Positions 37,101-47,495 of a DNA stretch of 64,000 nucleotides are shown piece by piece. The position numbers and the translations under genes are program-made. The notes under the pieces were generated by a model, which did not search any database, was not told the DNA's origin, and worked only from the letters and a program-made list of their open reading frames with translations. This stretch comes from Trichobilharzia szidati (taxonomy: Eukaryota; Platyhelminthes; Trematoda; Strigeidida; Schistosomatidae), in NCBI GenBank assembly GCA_944472155.2, contig OX235279.1, positions 136,868,920 to 136,932,919 of the forward strand. Reading direction: 5' to 3'. Each line of letters opens with the position of its first letter. Position 1 is the first letter of the stretch.

Positions 37101-37564
37101 TGTAAGTTACAGAGGAGCGACATTCAGAACCCGGAAAATAAGACGTAAAGCAATCGGAACTAAAAACAATCACAATAAGAGAAGCAGAAACAACAACAAC
37201 AAAAAAAGTATCGAAAATATCACTGCCAAACACTCTTACCGAAAATAATACATAAACCAGAGACTCACTGACTTAAGTACGTAAATCCAATAATAATATT
37301 TAGTGTTCAACAGTCACAAATTAGCAAACACTTAGTTGTAGGTATTACTAGTCAACAATATTATATCCACAGAATTAGTGTTCGAAATTTAACCGATTGA
37401 AATAAATTCTACCACTTCCTGGGCAGAAACACCAGAGAAATGAGAGTTTCATGTTACTAAGCAAATATAACAGACAAATCGAAAAGTGTGTCAAGGTTCA
37501 ACCTGTTTAAATATTAAACTATGGTTATTTCTATCTTACAAAATGATTTCATCTATAATATTCT
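37101..37564. other. Intergenic, nothing recognised
   Basis: An A-rich tract with CAACAACAAC-like runs near 37190-37210; otherwise no structure noticed. Confidence 0.4.
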
Positions 37565-37990
37565 CAGACTGGGCACCTCACGAAAAGGATTTCCAACAGG
37601 TTGCAGATTTTTATAAGCAGCTGCCTTAGCTCCATGCTGAAGATCAAATGGGTTGAAAGAATTAACAAGAAGAAAGTCTGACAACAAATTAACCAATAAC
37701 CCATTGCTCAGCAAATATGCAGAAGAAAATTGAGATGGACTGGGCACATACTGAGGAGACTAGTGAATGACATAGCGCCAGTCTGTCGAGTGAAATCCAA
37801 ATGGGAAACGACGAACTAGTTGTCCGTGCGATGGTGAGATGCAGGAAATCGTGTGGAAAGGAGGACATGAACGATTATAGACAGTGGTGGGGTCAGTTAG
37901 AGAGAACAGCAGAAAATGGAACAAAGTGGAGATGTGTTGCTGAAGTCCTATGTTTCATTTGGAATCCAAAGGAATAGTAAAAATACTCAG
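37565..37990 (+). mobile_element. RTE LINE 3' end, 5'-truncated, decayed
   Basis: GGATTTCCAACAGGTTGCAG, GCTGAAGATCAAATGG, AATATGCAGAAGAAAATTG and AGATGGACTGGGCACATACT mark the C-terminal domain. GCTGAAGTCCTATGTTTCAT near 37945 marks the terminal block, and the tail reads AATAGTAAAAATA. Confidence 0.75.
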
Positions 37991-40900
37991 GCTACCACTT
38001 CAGAAATATTAATAAACTATCATAAAGTACCCAATAAAGCTACGTAGGCTGATAAAATTTTCTTTCCTTTCCCTGTGTTTCATTTGATCATGCCGGGTAA
38101 TTATTAGAGAGTTAGATGAAATAAGCCTTGATTTATTGTTTTTTAGTGTATAATGACATGAAGATGCTTCCCTCTTTCAGTTTTACAGCCATGTGATATG
38201 GCGTCACCATTTTTCATTAATTGAAACCTCTACATATACTGCTACTTTGAAATGGCTTAATTGTTAATAGAATAATTACCTTTTTTAAAAGTACTCAAAA
38301 TTCAACATCTTTTTAAGTGATCGCGTCACCTATATGATCAAACGTTTCTCTGAATTATACCCTTCATATGCTTAAAAAGGCGAACGTGTATGTCATCACA
38401 GAAAAAAAAATTAATCTTTATATGTTTCTTAGCTTTGTACTGTAGACATATCCAGTTTTCAGTTTTTACCCTCTACATCTTTAATACAGTACTAATATCA
38501 TCGACATAATTGATGAGAGTGAATAAAATAATATCAATTTTTGTGATCTGTTATTAATATGATATCCAGTTTATTTCACACATTCTGTTGAAGCTAATGA
38601 GTTTATTCTGAAAATGTCTGAAGTCTGTTTTGTCGTCATATTCAATGATTTCAGAAATTATCCTAAAATTAAGGAAGTTCTTCGTTCACATTCATTGTGT
38701 ATCATGGTTTACACAGCCCTGAGCTTGAATATCATCCTTATGTGTTCTGATACCAGAAATGAGCACAGTTATTTTTCTTGATTGTTGAATATTGTAAGAG
38801 GTGTATGTGAGCATATAATGAAGTCTACAGGTCACCGTCATTAAATGTCTGTTGTATCAGTTTTCATTCATGCATAGGATCATCGAAATAATTGACTTCC
38901 TTCTGCTTAAGTCATTTGTTGCAGTTTATGTTTCTTTGATTAGCTGCTTGTCTTATACCTTATTTTGGTGCCTTTGTATTTTTTTGGCTTATAGTAGATA
39001 GTGTGCTTTTTCACTGCACTTTATTTTTTTCTTGAATACTTCTGATTAAGGGCACAATAAAAGTTTCCTTACTGGTTTTTAACATTTCCAATGCATTTTA
39101 ATTCAATTTAGAGTTCTTTGTTTTCATTTCTACCCATGAGAGTCTGTATGATAATTTTGCTCACTATTCCATAAGTAACTGGTCGTATTAGTTTGAGTGA
39201 TAATTCTAGTAATCCAAACGGTAGCAAATTGACCTTCTTAGTCACAATTAAGTGAAATCGAGATTCGTATGCATCCAATTAAGTGATACCTTGAAAGACT
39301 TCATCTACATAGTCGGAATAACTTTTCCATAACTTTCACGTATTTTTTAGCACAAGTCTTATGATTTCGAACACAGTTAGAACAAACATTGTTGCAGAAT
39401 AACATAGATCCACTTTATTTCGTTGGTCCTTGTCAGCTGCTTACAGCCTATAACATCCAATAAATCAAGGCTGATTCGTGCTGACAGACGAATGCACGTT
39501 AAAACTGTATAATAGTTTGTTTTGTTAAGTGTTACAATATTCAAAGAAATAAAATGGGTCCAGCACCAATGTCTGACGTAACTCTATTCGAATTTATCAA
39601 TGGCAATTTGCTTATTAAGTCATATGGCTATTGTTTCGTATAGTGACGACATTTATGCTGTCACACAGGATGTTTTGCATGGTATAAAATACTCCATTTT
39701 TGCTACTGGTTCCTTGTAGATTATAATCACACAAGTCATACATCTGACCAGAAAATGTTATCAACACAGAAAACAGAATTAACTCTGTTATCATGAAGTA
39801 TTGTTCATTTTTTCACATCTCATATAACACCAATTAAAAGCCTAGGCGCATGAAAAAAGTCTTGGGAATGATATAATTAAAGGTCACACGATAACAAAAC
39901 ATCAAAACTGAAAACGATGGAAATAATAAACACTGAAACAGGAATAGGTTTTAAATGCTTCTGTGGTACAGGAATAAATTCAAACGTTAATTAAATACAG
40001 TTATCGGTGCTTGATGAACACCCACAAATTACTCAACTCCTATTATTGGAATACTTATCAGTGCAGATCGGTCATTCAGTAGCAGTTAATGTGTACTGCT
40101 ATGAAGCCCATTAAAGAATATTTTTTAGAGTGGCTGATCTGTTGTCATTCTCTGTGTGAAACTCTGAATTCGATCGTCTTCGCCTAAAAAATACTTTTAC
40201 CTGAGTACTCTAGACCAGCTAAGGAGTATCCTATTGGGAAAGCACCCTGAGCAAACTAAAATAAAATTAGACCTCCATATACTGACTAGTAATAAATGTA
40301 AACGGTCCTTGTTATTATGTGAAAATAAATTGCAATTATATAAGTATTTAATAGGGCGGAGTACTTGTGCAAAATTACCTTAGATTAGAGACCACCAAAA
40401 AAACCCTGCTTGTATTTTGAGCTCAAATTTAACACATTTTGATCAATGGACCAGCCAACTGGAAAACTTCAGTAGGGAATTCTATTTATATAATAATGAT
40501 AACAGGACGTTTCCTCCTATAGAGGACTGGAACAATTAAGAGTCCAGACTAGTCAAAGCAAATCATATGAAGCTAACATATTATAGCTAAACTTTAAATC
40601 GATACAACTTATATTTTTGAAAGGATGTGCTTAAACATCACTGAAGTGATACTTTAAGGCCGCATTGCTCTCCATCATTTTATGTTTCTGACAGTTTTCT
40701 ATTTTTTGATGTGTGTGGAAGATTGTATTTTAAAGCTGATTTCGTTCTGAAGCTTAAGAATGGAAAATTTAGGGACAGCTAAGTATAATTTAACCGACAC
40801 CTTAAAGTGCTTATTTCGCAGCTTTAGTCAGCGATTGGCTTACTAAACGAAGGACTGTTATTCTAAGCTAAAGTATGACTAAATATTTTATCCTTATGCC

Positions 40901-41400
40901 AGTCTGCAGTCAACCATTACAACATGATTCTGATTTCCTTAATTAGTTGAATTTCATCCTTCATCATTTCTCATGACTAGTGTGTAAATTTCTACCTAGG
41001 CCATATGTGAGCTAATTTCTCTCCGTTCTTTATAAAGCTTGGTCAAATCAGTTTTGGTGCACGGTTCTTTGTTCATCCGAGGTGTACTTATGCAACCGGT
41101 GTGACACAAGCGTCTGTGTAGACAGTGTACATCGAATAATGGTCTCGAGACTGCTAAGGGTTTCCAAAGGAAATACAGACTACTTGAAAAGATGTTCCGG
41201 AGATTTACTCTCATTCCAAAATCTGGAACAAACACTAAGTATAAAGTTTCACAATGTCCAGTGAGAAATTTACTGTCACGTTAACCTTTAAGTAAGAGCA
41301 CACATTCCAGCGTTAAACCAACTCACTTCTAATCCACCTTAGGTTCGCATACAGTTTTAGGCGTGAAAAAGAAATTTGGATATTATGGTGGAATGTAATT
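37991..41400. other. Long intergenic region, nothing coding recognised
   Basis: AT-rich. A short block at 40495-40540 (GGACGTTTCCTCC-TATAGAGGACTGG) forms a small hairpin next to the complement of AAACGTC, discussed as a finding. The frame 40996-41235 (minus) has no recognisable motif. Confidence 0.35.
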
Positions 41401-41630
41401 CCATATTACATTGTGGTTCATGGTGAGAACGCTCGCCAACCATGCATGGGGTTCAAGGTTCGGCTGAAGTAAGCCTTAACCTCGCCAAGCTAGTAGTAAG
41501 ACCAGTAAAGAGGGAGGGTTGGGTGTGAGGCTTTCAGTTTCATCCCGCAAAAATAAAAAAACTGCTACCGAAACTTCGAAGCTCTAACTTGAAACTCTGT
41601 GTTCCATTGGGAACGTTATGGAATAAAGTT
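41401..41630 (+). mobile_element. SINE type 1, diverged copy
   Basis: The head is degraded (TGGTTCATGGTGAGAACGCT, then GGGGTTCAAGGTTCGGC). The body GGTTGGGTGTGAGGCTT, CTACCGAAACTTCGAAGC and the tail TTGAAACTCTGTGTTCCATT (TGGGAACG follows) line up with the intact copy at 32061-32300 in order and spacing. Confidence 0.75.
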
Positions 41631-42676
41631 AAGTAATACTTTCATACCATAAAGGCTTATCTAACATAACACAGTGGTGCAATGTTATTAATTGAATGAA
41701 ACTCCGAGTAGAATGTATTATTCCCAGTCGTATTTATATCTTTCTAACTTGCTTTAGAAAACAGGTCATAAGAGAAGTTAACTTCATGCTTTCTATATCA
41801 GAATAAAAAGCCATCTAAAAATGGTGAAACGAATGACATTTTCTTGATTGGTGTGCCTAATAGGTGACACTAGCTGGTGTTATCGTTATACGGCGAATTT
41901 ATGCAAGAGTTGGAATTCACAGGTTAGGGTTGGAGGGCATCTAGGTTCATCGGATGTGTTTATAGATTTTTGGTTACCTGATCGCCATTTATTTCACTGT
42001 TAAAAGTAACAACACACATGAATGAAGTTTTCTACTCATAGGAAGAATTCTAAGATGCATTTGTAATTCTTAACTTTTTTTCGGTGGTAATTTTGGTAAT
42101 TTGCATTCATGAACTCATTTATACTTTACAGTGATTGGTGTATCTTAACTTTTAAATCAAAGTATTCTGGTCTTTTTTAGGCATCTGCGAATGTATGTGT
42201 TATTTGTATATCATAGACACGGGCATCGCTGTTATCATTATCATCACAATTATCATATGTGTATCAATGAAATAAATCCTTTTCGTTAGTAATAGTATTG
42301 ATAATGAATACGTATATGTGTGTATTGGAATGTATTATTTAGCTAATCAATAGATAGTACTGTAAGTGCAAAGCGAGAAATATTTAGAATCACATGCCTG
42401 GCAGTTAGTGAATATGAGCACACACACATATGTACTCACATGAAATCTAATTGAGTCTCACTAATATTCAATAGAATTTCTTGTGTAGGTTTCTTTTTCT
42501 ACCAACAGGCTTAATTTTATTATCTTTATCATTTCATAAGTCAACATTATTACAAACATCGTATTCATTGTCGTCATCGGGATTACCGTTCTTCTAATAG
42601 GCAAAGTGGTGAATAAAGTTCTAATCAAAGAAAACTAACTGCAATCCTTTACGAAGATTCAAAGATAAGATAACAA
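41631..42676. other. Upstream region of PTB gene 2
   Basis: AT-rich. A polypyrimidine tract followed by ACCAACAG ends at 42508, 168 nt before the start codon. It is a good candidate 3' splice site for a 5' UTR intron or for spliced-leader addition, which schistosomes use. No core promoter could be singled out. Confidence 0.4.
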
Positions 42677-43819
42677 ATGACACGTGGAAGACGATCCAGC
42701 AGTGCTGACTCCTCACAGGAACGAGATATCTTTTTTCAATGTCGTGGAAAGAAACTCAGTGTTACAGAGGTAGCTGAAGGTGAATCATTTTCACGTTTCA
42801 CAGCTGATCAGTTGATAAGAAAACATATTAAGAAGGGTCATACTAAAATAACTATGACTTGTTCAGAAGATCGGCTGAAGTTAAGTAAAGTTTCATCGAT
42901 TGCTCCACATTCTGTACGCAAATCAGTTCAGTATAAAGATATAATAAATTTTCTAGTATTCACTAGTAAACCAGGAGTATTTATGCTATGTATAAATGAT
43001 TCAGAAACAAGAAAGAAAACTTATGAAAGCTTCTGTTGTGATGAACCATCTGATTTGGAAACACTGACTCGTTTAATCAGTTCTGCCAAACATGATCCTG
43101 AGCACAGATTATACAAAAGTTATAACACCTCAAGATCAACTATCGACATGAATAATGATATGTCAGCCGCCGATTACTTTGAAAGTGCCACAAATCTGAA
43201 CAGTGAATCAGCAACTTATCAAAGTGGGTTTCTACGTGATAATGGATCGCCAAATACGGAAGCTACAGTACAGAATGATGTATTCCATAGTTCTTCAGTA
43301 CCTTTATCTCCATCACATACATATAACAATCTAACCTCCGTAAACACAGTTTCAATGACTGAAATACCTCATGAAGGCGCATCTAATGGATACACTAAGC
43401 ATAGAACAAGCAGCAGTAATAGCAGTAGAGGAAAGGGGATGAGTAACTATAACTCACCGAACGGGATGATTTCACCAGCAGGCAAAAACAATGATTTCCA
43501 TCCATTAATTGGTTACCAATCTAAAAATCAACGTAAAAACAGCAAGTTCAGTAATGAAAATGATAGTGACCTAACGCCAATGAATTCTAGGAATCCAAGT
43601 TTTAGAAATCTGCTTCGAATAGATAACGAAAACATCTACACACGTAAAGATGAGCTGATTGAACTATTCGACAATGACCTAACATTTCTCACATCTTCAT
43701 CGGGTGATGTTTATGAGTGTGAGAATGGTTCAAAGTATTTATTCTGTCAATCAGGTTTGGAAAGGCTTCAAACATATGAAGGACCATTGTTCGAATCACC
43801 CGCTAGTTCAAGGAGATGA
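42677..43819 (+). CDS. PTB/PID-like domain protein, gene 2 of a diverged family
   Basis: 380 aa in one open frame from an ATG in the context ACAAATG. Residues about 17-136 fit a PTB domain best among the three paralogues: DIFFQCRGKK (first strand); FTADQLIRKHIKKGHTKITM (helix and strand); CSEDRLKLSKVSS; VQYKDIINFLVFTSKPGVFM with LCIND (the strand pair before the last helix); ESFCCDEPSDLETLTRLISS (strand and C-terminal helix). Residues 140-320 are Ser/Asn/Thr-rich and probably disordered, including EIPHEGASNGYTKHR, which echoes MHGEGPNGYTK near the end of gene 1. The C-terminus ends YEGPLFESPASSRR, a weak form of the GPIY motif of genes 1 and 3. No signal peptide or membrane span. It may be an adaptor protein; function unproven. 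Confidence 0.85.
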   Translation: MTRGRRSSSADSSQERDIFFQCRGKKLSVTEVAEGESFSRFTADQLIRKHIKKGHTKITMTCSEDRLKLSKVSSIAPHSVRKSVQYKDIINFLVFTSKPGVFMLCINDSETRKKTYESFCCDEPSDLETLTRLISSAKHDPEHRLYKSYNTSRSTIDMNNDMSAADYFESATNLNSESATYQSGFLRDNGSPNTEATVQNDVFHSSSVPLSPSHTYNNLTSVNTVSMTEIPHEGASNGYTKHRTSSSNSSRGKGMSNYNSPNGMISPAGKNNDFHPLIGYQSKNQRKNSKFSNENDSDLTPMNSRNPSFRNLLRIDNENIYTRKDELIELFDNDLTFLTSSSGDVYECENGSKYLFCQSGLERLQTYEGPLFESPASSRR

Positions 43820-44600
43820 AACTTAACGAACATTTGAAAGTTATTTAATGAATACGAAAACTTGATTAACTCATATGAACTATTTTTCACTCCCATACAA
43901 AACACATGGGTAAGTCAACAGAACAAAATTATAATTCATGACTTTGTACTATCCACAAACATTTTCAAAATTTAACGACGTTTGAACAAAAACTTATTGT
44001 TTCTCCAATATTACATAACTTGACATGGTTTAATGATCATCATTTCAGGCTACTTTATGGTGCTTCCTTTTATATTTTGTTTTTCTTCGATTTATTTCAT
44101 GCAATATAGCGTTCAACGATTGTTGTTTTCAAACAATTTGCTAATTGACTGATAAAAAGAACAAATAAATAAATATGCGTGAATACACCTTTTTTTATGA
44201 TTTTCAGTGACTCTGTCAATGACAGATCTACACAGTCTTTGACTTCACCAGGTAAAGGTAAACAATAGTGTACAGTCTTCTGTACAGATAGTATAAAGTA
44301 CACATTACCTTGCGACGTTACTTATTGTTAGACTGCTGATTATGGTGTCTTTTCTATTAAACATGTTGACTATAACTATTCAACTACTTAGTTTTAATGC
44401 CAGTATATTAGTAAGTGGATTTTAGTAAAGCTTATATTGAAGGCAAATTAAGCATTGCGTGATCTAGGAACTTTTCAAATATACAATAAAAAATATAGTA
44501 CAGTTGTTTGTAATAAAGTATATCTTCTTGAAAGTCATAATTTTGTTAAGAAAAACGAAGGCAAAATGTGATTTACTTACATGCACGTAAAATTTTGTGC
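43820..44600. other. 3' flank of PTB gene 2
   Basis: A candidate poly(A) signal AATAAA lies at 44164-44169, about 345 nt past the stop. The minus-strand frame 44097-44303 has no motif. Confidence 0.35.
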
Positions 44601-44670
44601 AGTGATGTGGTCGAACAGCTCAATGGTAACACCAGCACTGAAAGGAGCTGGTTCAAATATTACAGATGAT
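44601..44670 (+). repeat. Possible tRNA-like SINE head
   Basis: CAGCTCAATGGTAACACC resembles an A-box region and GAGCTGGTTCAAAT a B box at tRNA-like spacing. The acceptor pairing is not seen, so this is tentative. Confidence 0.3.
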
Positions 44671-45182
44671 ATCACTTCTTTGAAAGTTTTCTAGTGCTAG
44701 TAAGCACAAAACGTAGCTCCGAAACCTAATGCTGACTGCCTCTTACCTTCCAACATGAATTCAAATGTGCACTAGTATCCAGGACTGGTGATCACATTGC
44801 AGGTTGGCTAATAAATTCAATCAGCAATAATAAAGACTGGATGCGAAGACCTGGTAACTCCACAGTGACCAATGTAGGTTACTCTTGTCTCTCTGATTCT
44901 AAGATAATGATGATTTTCAGTTATGTACATTACATAGTTTTATGTGTGCATTAGCGTTATGTTTTTGACCGCTGAAAGTTATACTCTAAGAACCGTGACC
45001 AATTATTTTGCAAATGGCGATTAGTAGACACTTCACCTATCAAATATACGATTAGAGGATGAAATGCAGCTTGTAAATACACAATCCTGTAAAGTTTGGA
45101 ATGTTATTTATTTTCTAAGATCCAAAATACTGATTACGCATATAATTCAAGTTCAGTTACGGCTGATGCACTAACCTAGTCA

Positions 45183-45290
45183 ACTAGCTGGAAGTAAGTC
45201 CGGAAAAGAAGGTAATGTCGGGCGTGAGACTAACTAATTCAATCCGTAAAAAGAACAATGCCACTAAAACCTCAGGACGTTAAGAAATAA
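45183..45290 (+). mobile_element. SINE type 1, internal fragment
   Basis: GGTAATGTCGGGCGTGAGAC, AATTCAATCCGTAAAA and ATGCCACTAAAACCTCAGG follow the body of the intact type 1 SINE (GTTGGGCATGAGGCT, CCATCCTGTAAAA, CTGCTACAGAAACTTC). Head and tail are lost. Confidence 0.55.
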
Positions 45291-47299
45291 AGTACAAATA
45301 AGATCCAAAACACATATTTATATCTCAATTTCAAGTTTATTTCAATATTGAATCTATTCAATGAGCCATTCTGAATTGTAAACTGAAGCATAAAAAGAGT
45401 TTTTTAAAGAAAATTATATAACGAATCTGACTAGCGAAGTAAGCCGTGGGGGCGAATTGTCTGCATAATTGAATGAAATGTGTTCTTGATAGGCGATGGT
45501 TGTAACTCAATGGTTTAAAGCTGAGACGTTAGATTTGCAATCTTGCGTACACCTGACATGAAAAGGGAAATTATATCTCGTCTTTTCTATATGAGCTCTA
45601 ACTTCTGTACCTGTGACTGCTACCTAGCTGCTACATACCACTTTTTTGACGTTTTTTTTTAAATTTATGTCCACCTTTTTTCAGTATTACTTTAGATATT
45701 TCGACCAATAAAACTACACAGAAGTCATTCCTGACATTTGCTGAATTATAAGATGAGAAATAAAATCTCTTTATCTATTGTCTCATTCACTCAGCAATGG
45801 TGAGCAGTAACTGGTAGCTTATAAGGTTTAGCATACTGTGGTTAAAAATGATTCAAGTGAAAATCATATGATGTTCGTTCAGGCTTATATGATTGAGTTT
45901 AGTTCTAAAGCAACCAATGTCGTCTACTTTTGTATGATGTTTGCTACTTCAGAAATGAGCAGCACATGTGCTTTATGAAGAAACATTCTCACTTACTTGC
46001 TCAGCCATTCGTCATTTCAGGGAAAATATTAGTAAATATTGTTAATTGAATTAAGTTTCTCAAAAGGCTCTAATCACTTTTTCTCTCAAGCACGTGCTCT
46101 CATAACAGTGCACCACACAAAAAAGTGAATTGGCAGATAAGACAAGTGGCACGAAGAACTAGTATAAATCGCAATAGGATTATTGAAGTACGACATTGGG
46201 AAAAGCTTGTGTCGCTTGCACTTATAACTGGTCAAGTTTCGTGAAACACATCAACCTATACTATTAAATTAAATAAGCACACGAACAACTGCTAATCTAA
46301 TTCAAATATAGAAATAATGGACAGTAAAGTCATTAGGTACACATTCTTAGGTTGGTAAAAACAGCGGTCTGCATTAAATCTCCCACTGACCGCAAAAATA
46401 TATTCTATGTTCACACGATTGTTTGAATCAATACGGCTGTAAACTTATATCAATCGTGGATGCAAAGTAAGGTAAATGATACAAATCTGCTTGAGAGGAT
46501 TATTCGTTCATCATCCAACTGCCATTCAGCAGATGACAGAGAATAAAGGTGCATCTATGGCTTGATAGACAGTTGTCTGTTGTCGACAGTCACGGACTTA
46601 ACATTTTATTCATTTTGTATATACTTTTTTAAGAAACAAAAATGCTGGAGGTCATTTCCGATGACACATTATTTGTAAAACTTTCCTCTGGTATGCTTGA
46701 AAAATATTTCACTACTCTCTTCTGCATAGAATGAAGAAAACGTAGAGGTATTCACTGAAACATTAATGATTTTTTGTTCTTTTCTGATGTGATTTTTTTC
46801 AAGGTCAGAACAGCTAATTCTAACGCTTCTTTACTCACTTTAAAGTTAAATCTTTAAATTTTGTTTTCTACCTGAGCTTTTATCTGAATAAGTTTATCAC
46901 ATCTTTGGTGGCTTATTGAATGCTTTAGGTGGGTTATTTTGCTGTATTATAATACTGAAGCCACTTTATGTTGCTTTTCACTGCCCCACAATATTATCCC
47001 TCCTTGCATATATTTTTTAATTATGGTTCTTGTGATTTTTTATATGAAAACTGTTACATGAGAATTATAATAACTAATTTTAACATTCAAAATTTGATTT
47101 AGAAACAATGGCCTCAGTTTTAAATTATCTGGTTGTGAACCACTCAAACATTTTCTTATTAAGATAATATGAGTGGCTGTCTAAAAGGCTTACGATGCAA
47201 TCTAAGTTTCAGCTTATTGTCTAAAATTTATCTACTTAGAATAAAAAGATCCTGGATCATTTACTTAAATTTTCTGGGTTGTTTACATGAAAATCAAAA
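45291..47299. other. Intergenic, nothing firm
   Basis: AT-rich. 45485-45560 has a weak tRNA-like pattern (GGTTGTAACTCAATGGTTTA) without a good B box. No gene recognised. Confidence 0.35.
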
Positions 47300-47495
47300 A
47301 ATTTGTTTACAGGATTTTCCTCATGAGCTGACATTAGTTAGAGAACCATTGGAAAACCTGGGAGTACTGGATAGCTGTTTCGTCCTAGTTTGGGACTCTT
47401 CGGCAGTACGCACCCACCGCCAGGGTTCGAACCCAGGACCTTCTGGTTACAAGGCGAGCTCGTATACCATTAAGCCACTGGGACCCGATCCAGTG
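47300..47495 (-). mobile_element. Sm-alpha-like SINE with tRNA head and hammerhead ribozyme region
   Basis: On the minus strand the head reads CCAGTGGCTTAATGGTATAC (A box) and CCTGGGTTCGAACCC (B box, perfect), then GGTGGGTGCGTACTG. The ribozyme region CCGAAGA-GTCC-CAAACTA-GGAC-GAAAC follows, then AGCTATCCAGTACTCCC and a 3' body (CTAATGTCAGCTCATGAGG, AAAATCCTGTAAAC). The copy at 56.43 kb shares all of this except the 5' head. The open frame 47169-47510 crosses the element and is not a gene. RNA polymerase III transcription from the internal boxes is expected. Confidence 0.85.
47345..47430 (-). ncRNA. Hammerhead ribozyme (Sm-alpha type), mutated core
   Basis: The minus-strand fold has stem I GTACTG/CAGTAC, extended by GGG/CCC across an internal loop. 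The core is CCGAAGA (consensus CUGANGA, so U4 to C). Stem II is GTCC/GGAC with loop CAAACTA, followed by GAAA. A very short stem III (AC-AGCT-AT) comes next, with the cleavage triplet reading ATC. The U4 change and the mismatch in stem III should abolish or strongly reduce cleavage. Confidence 0.75.
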
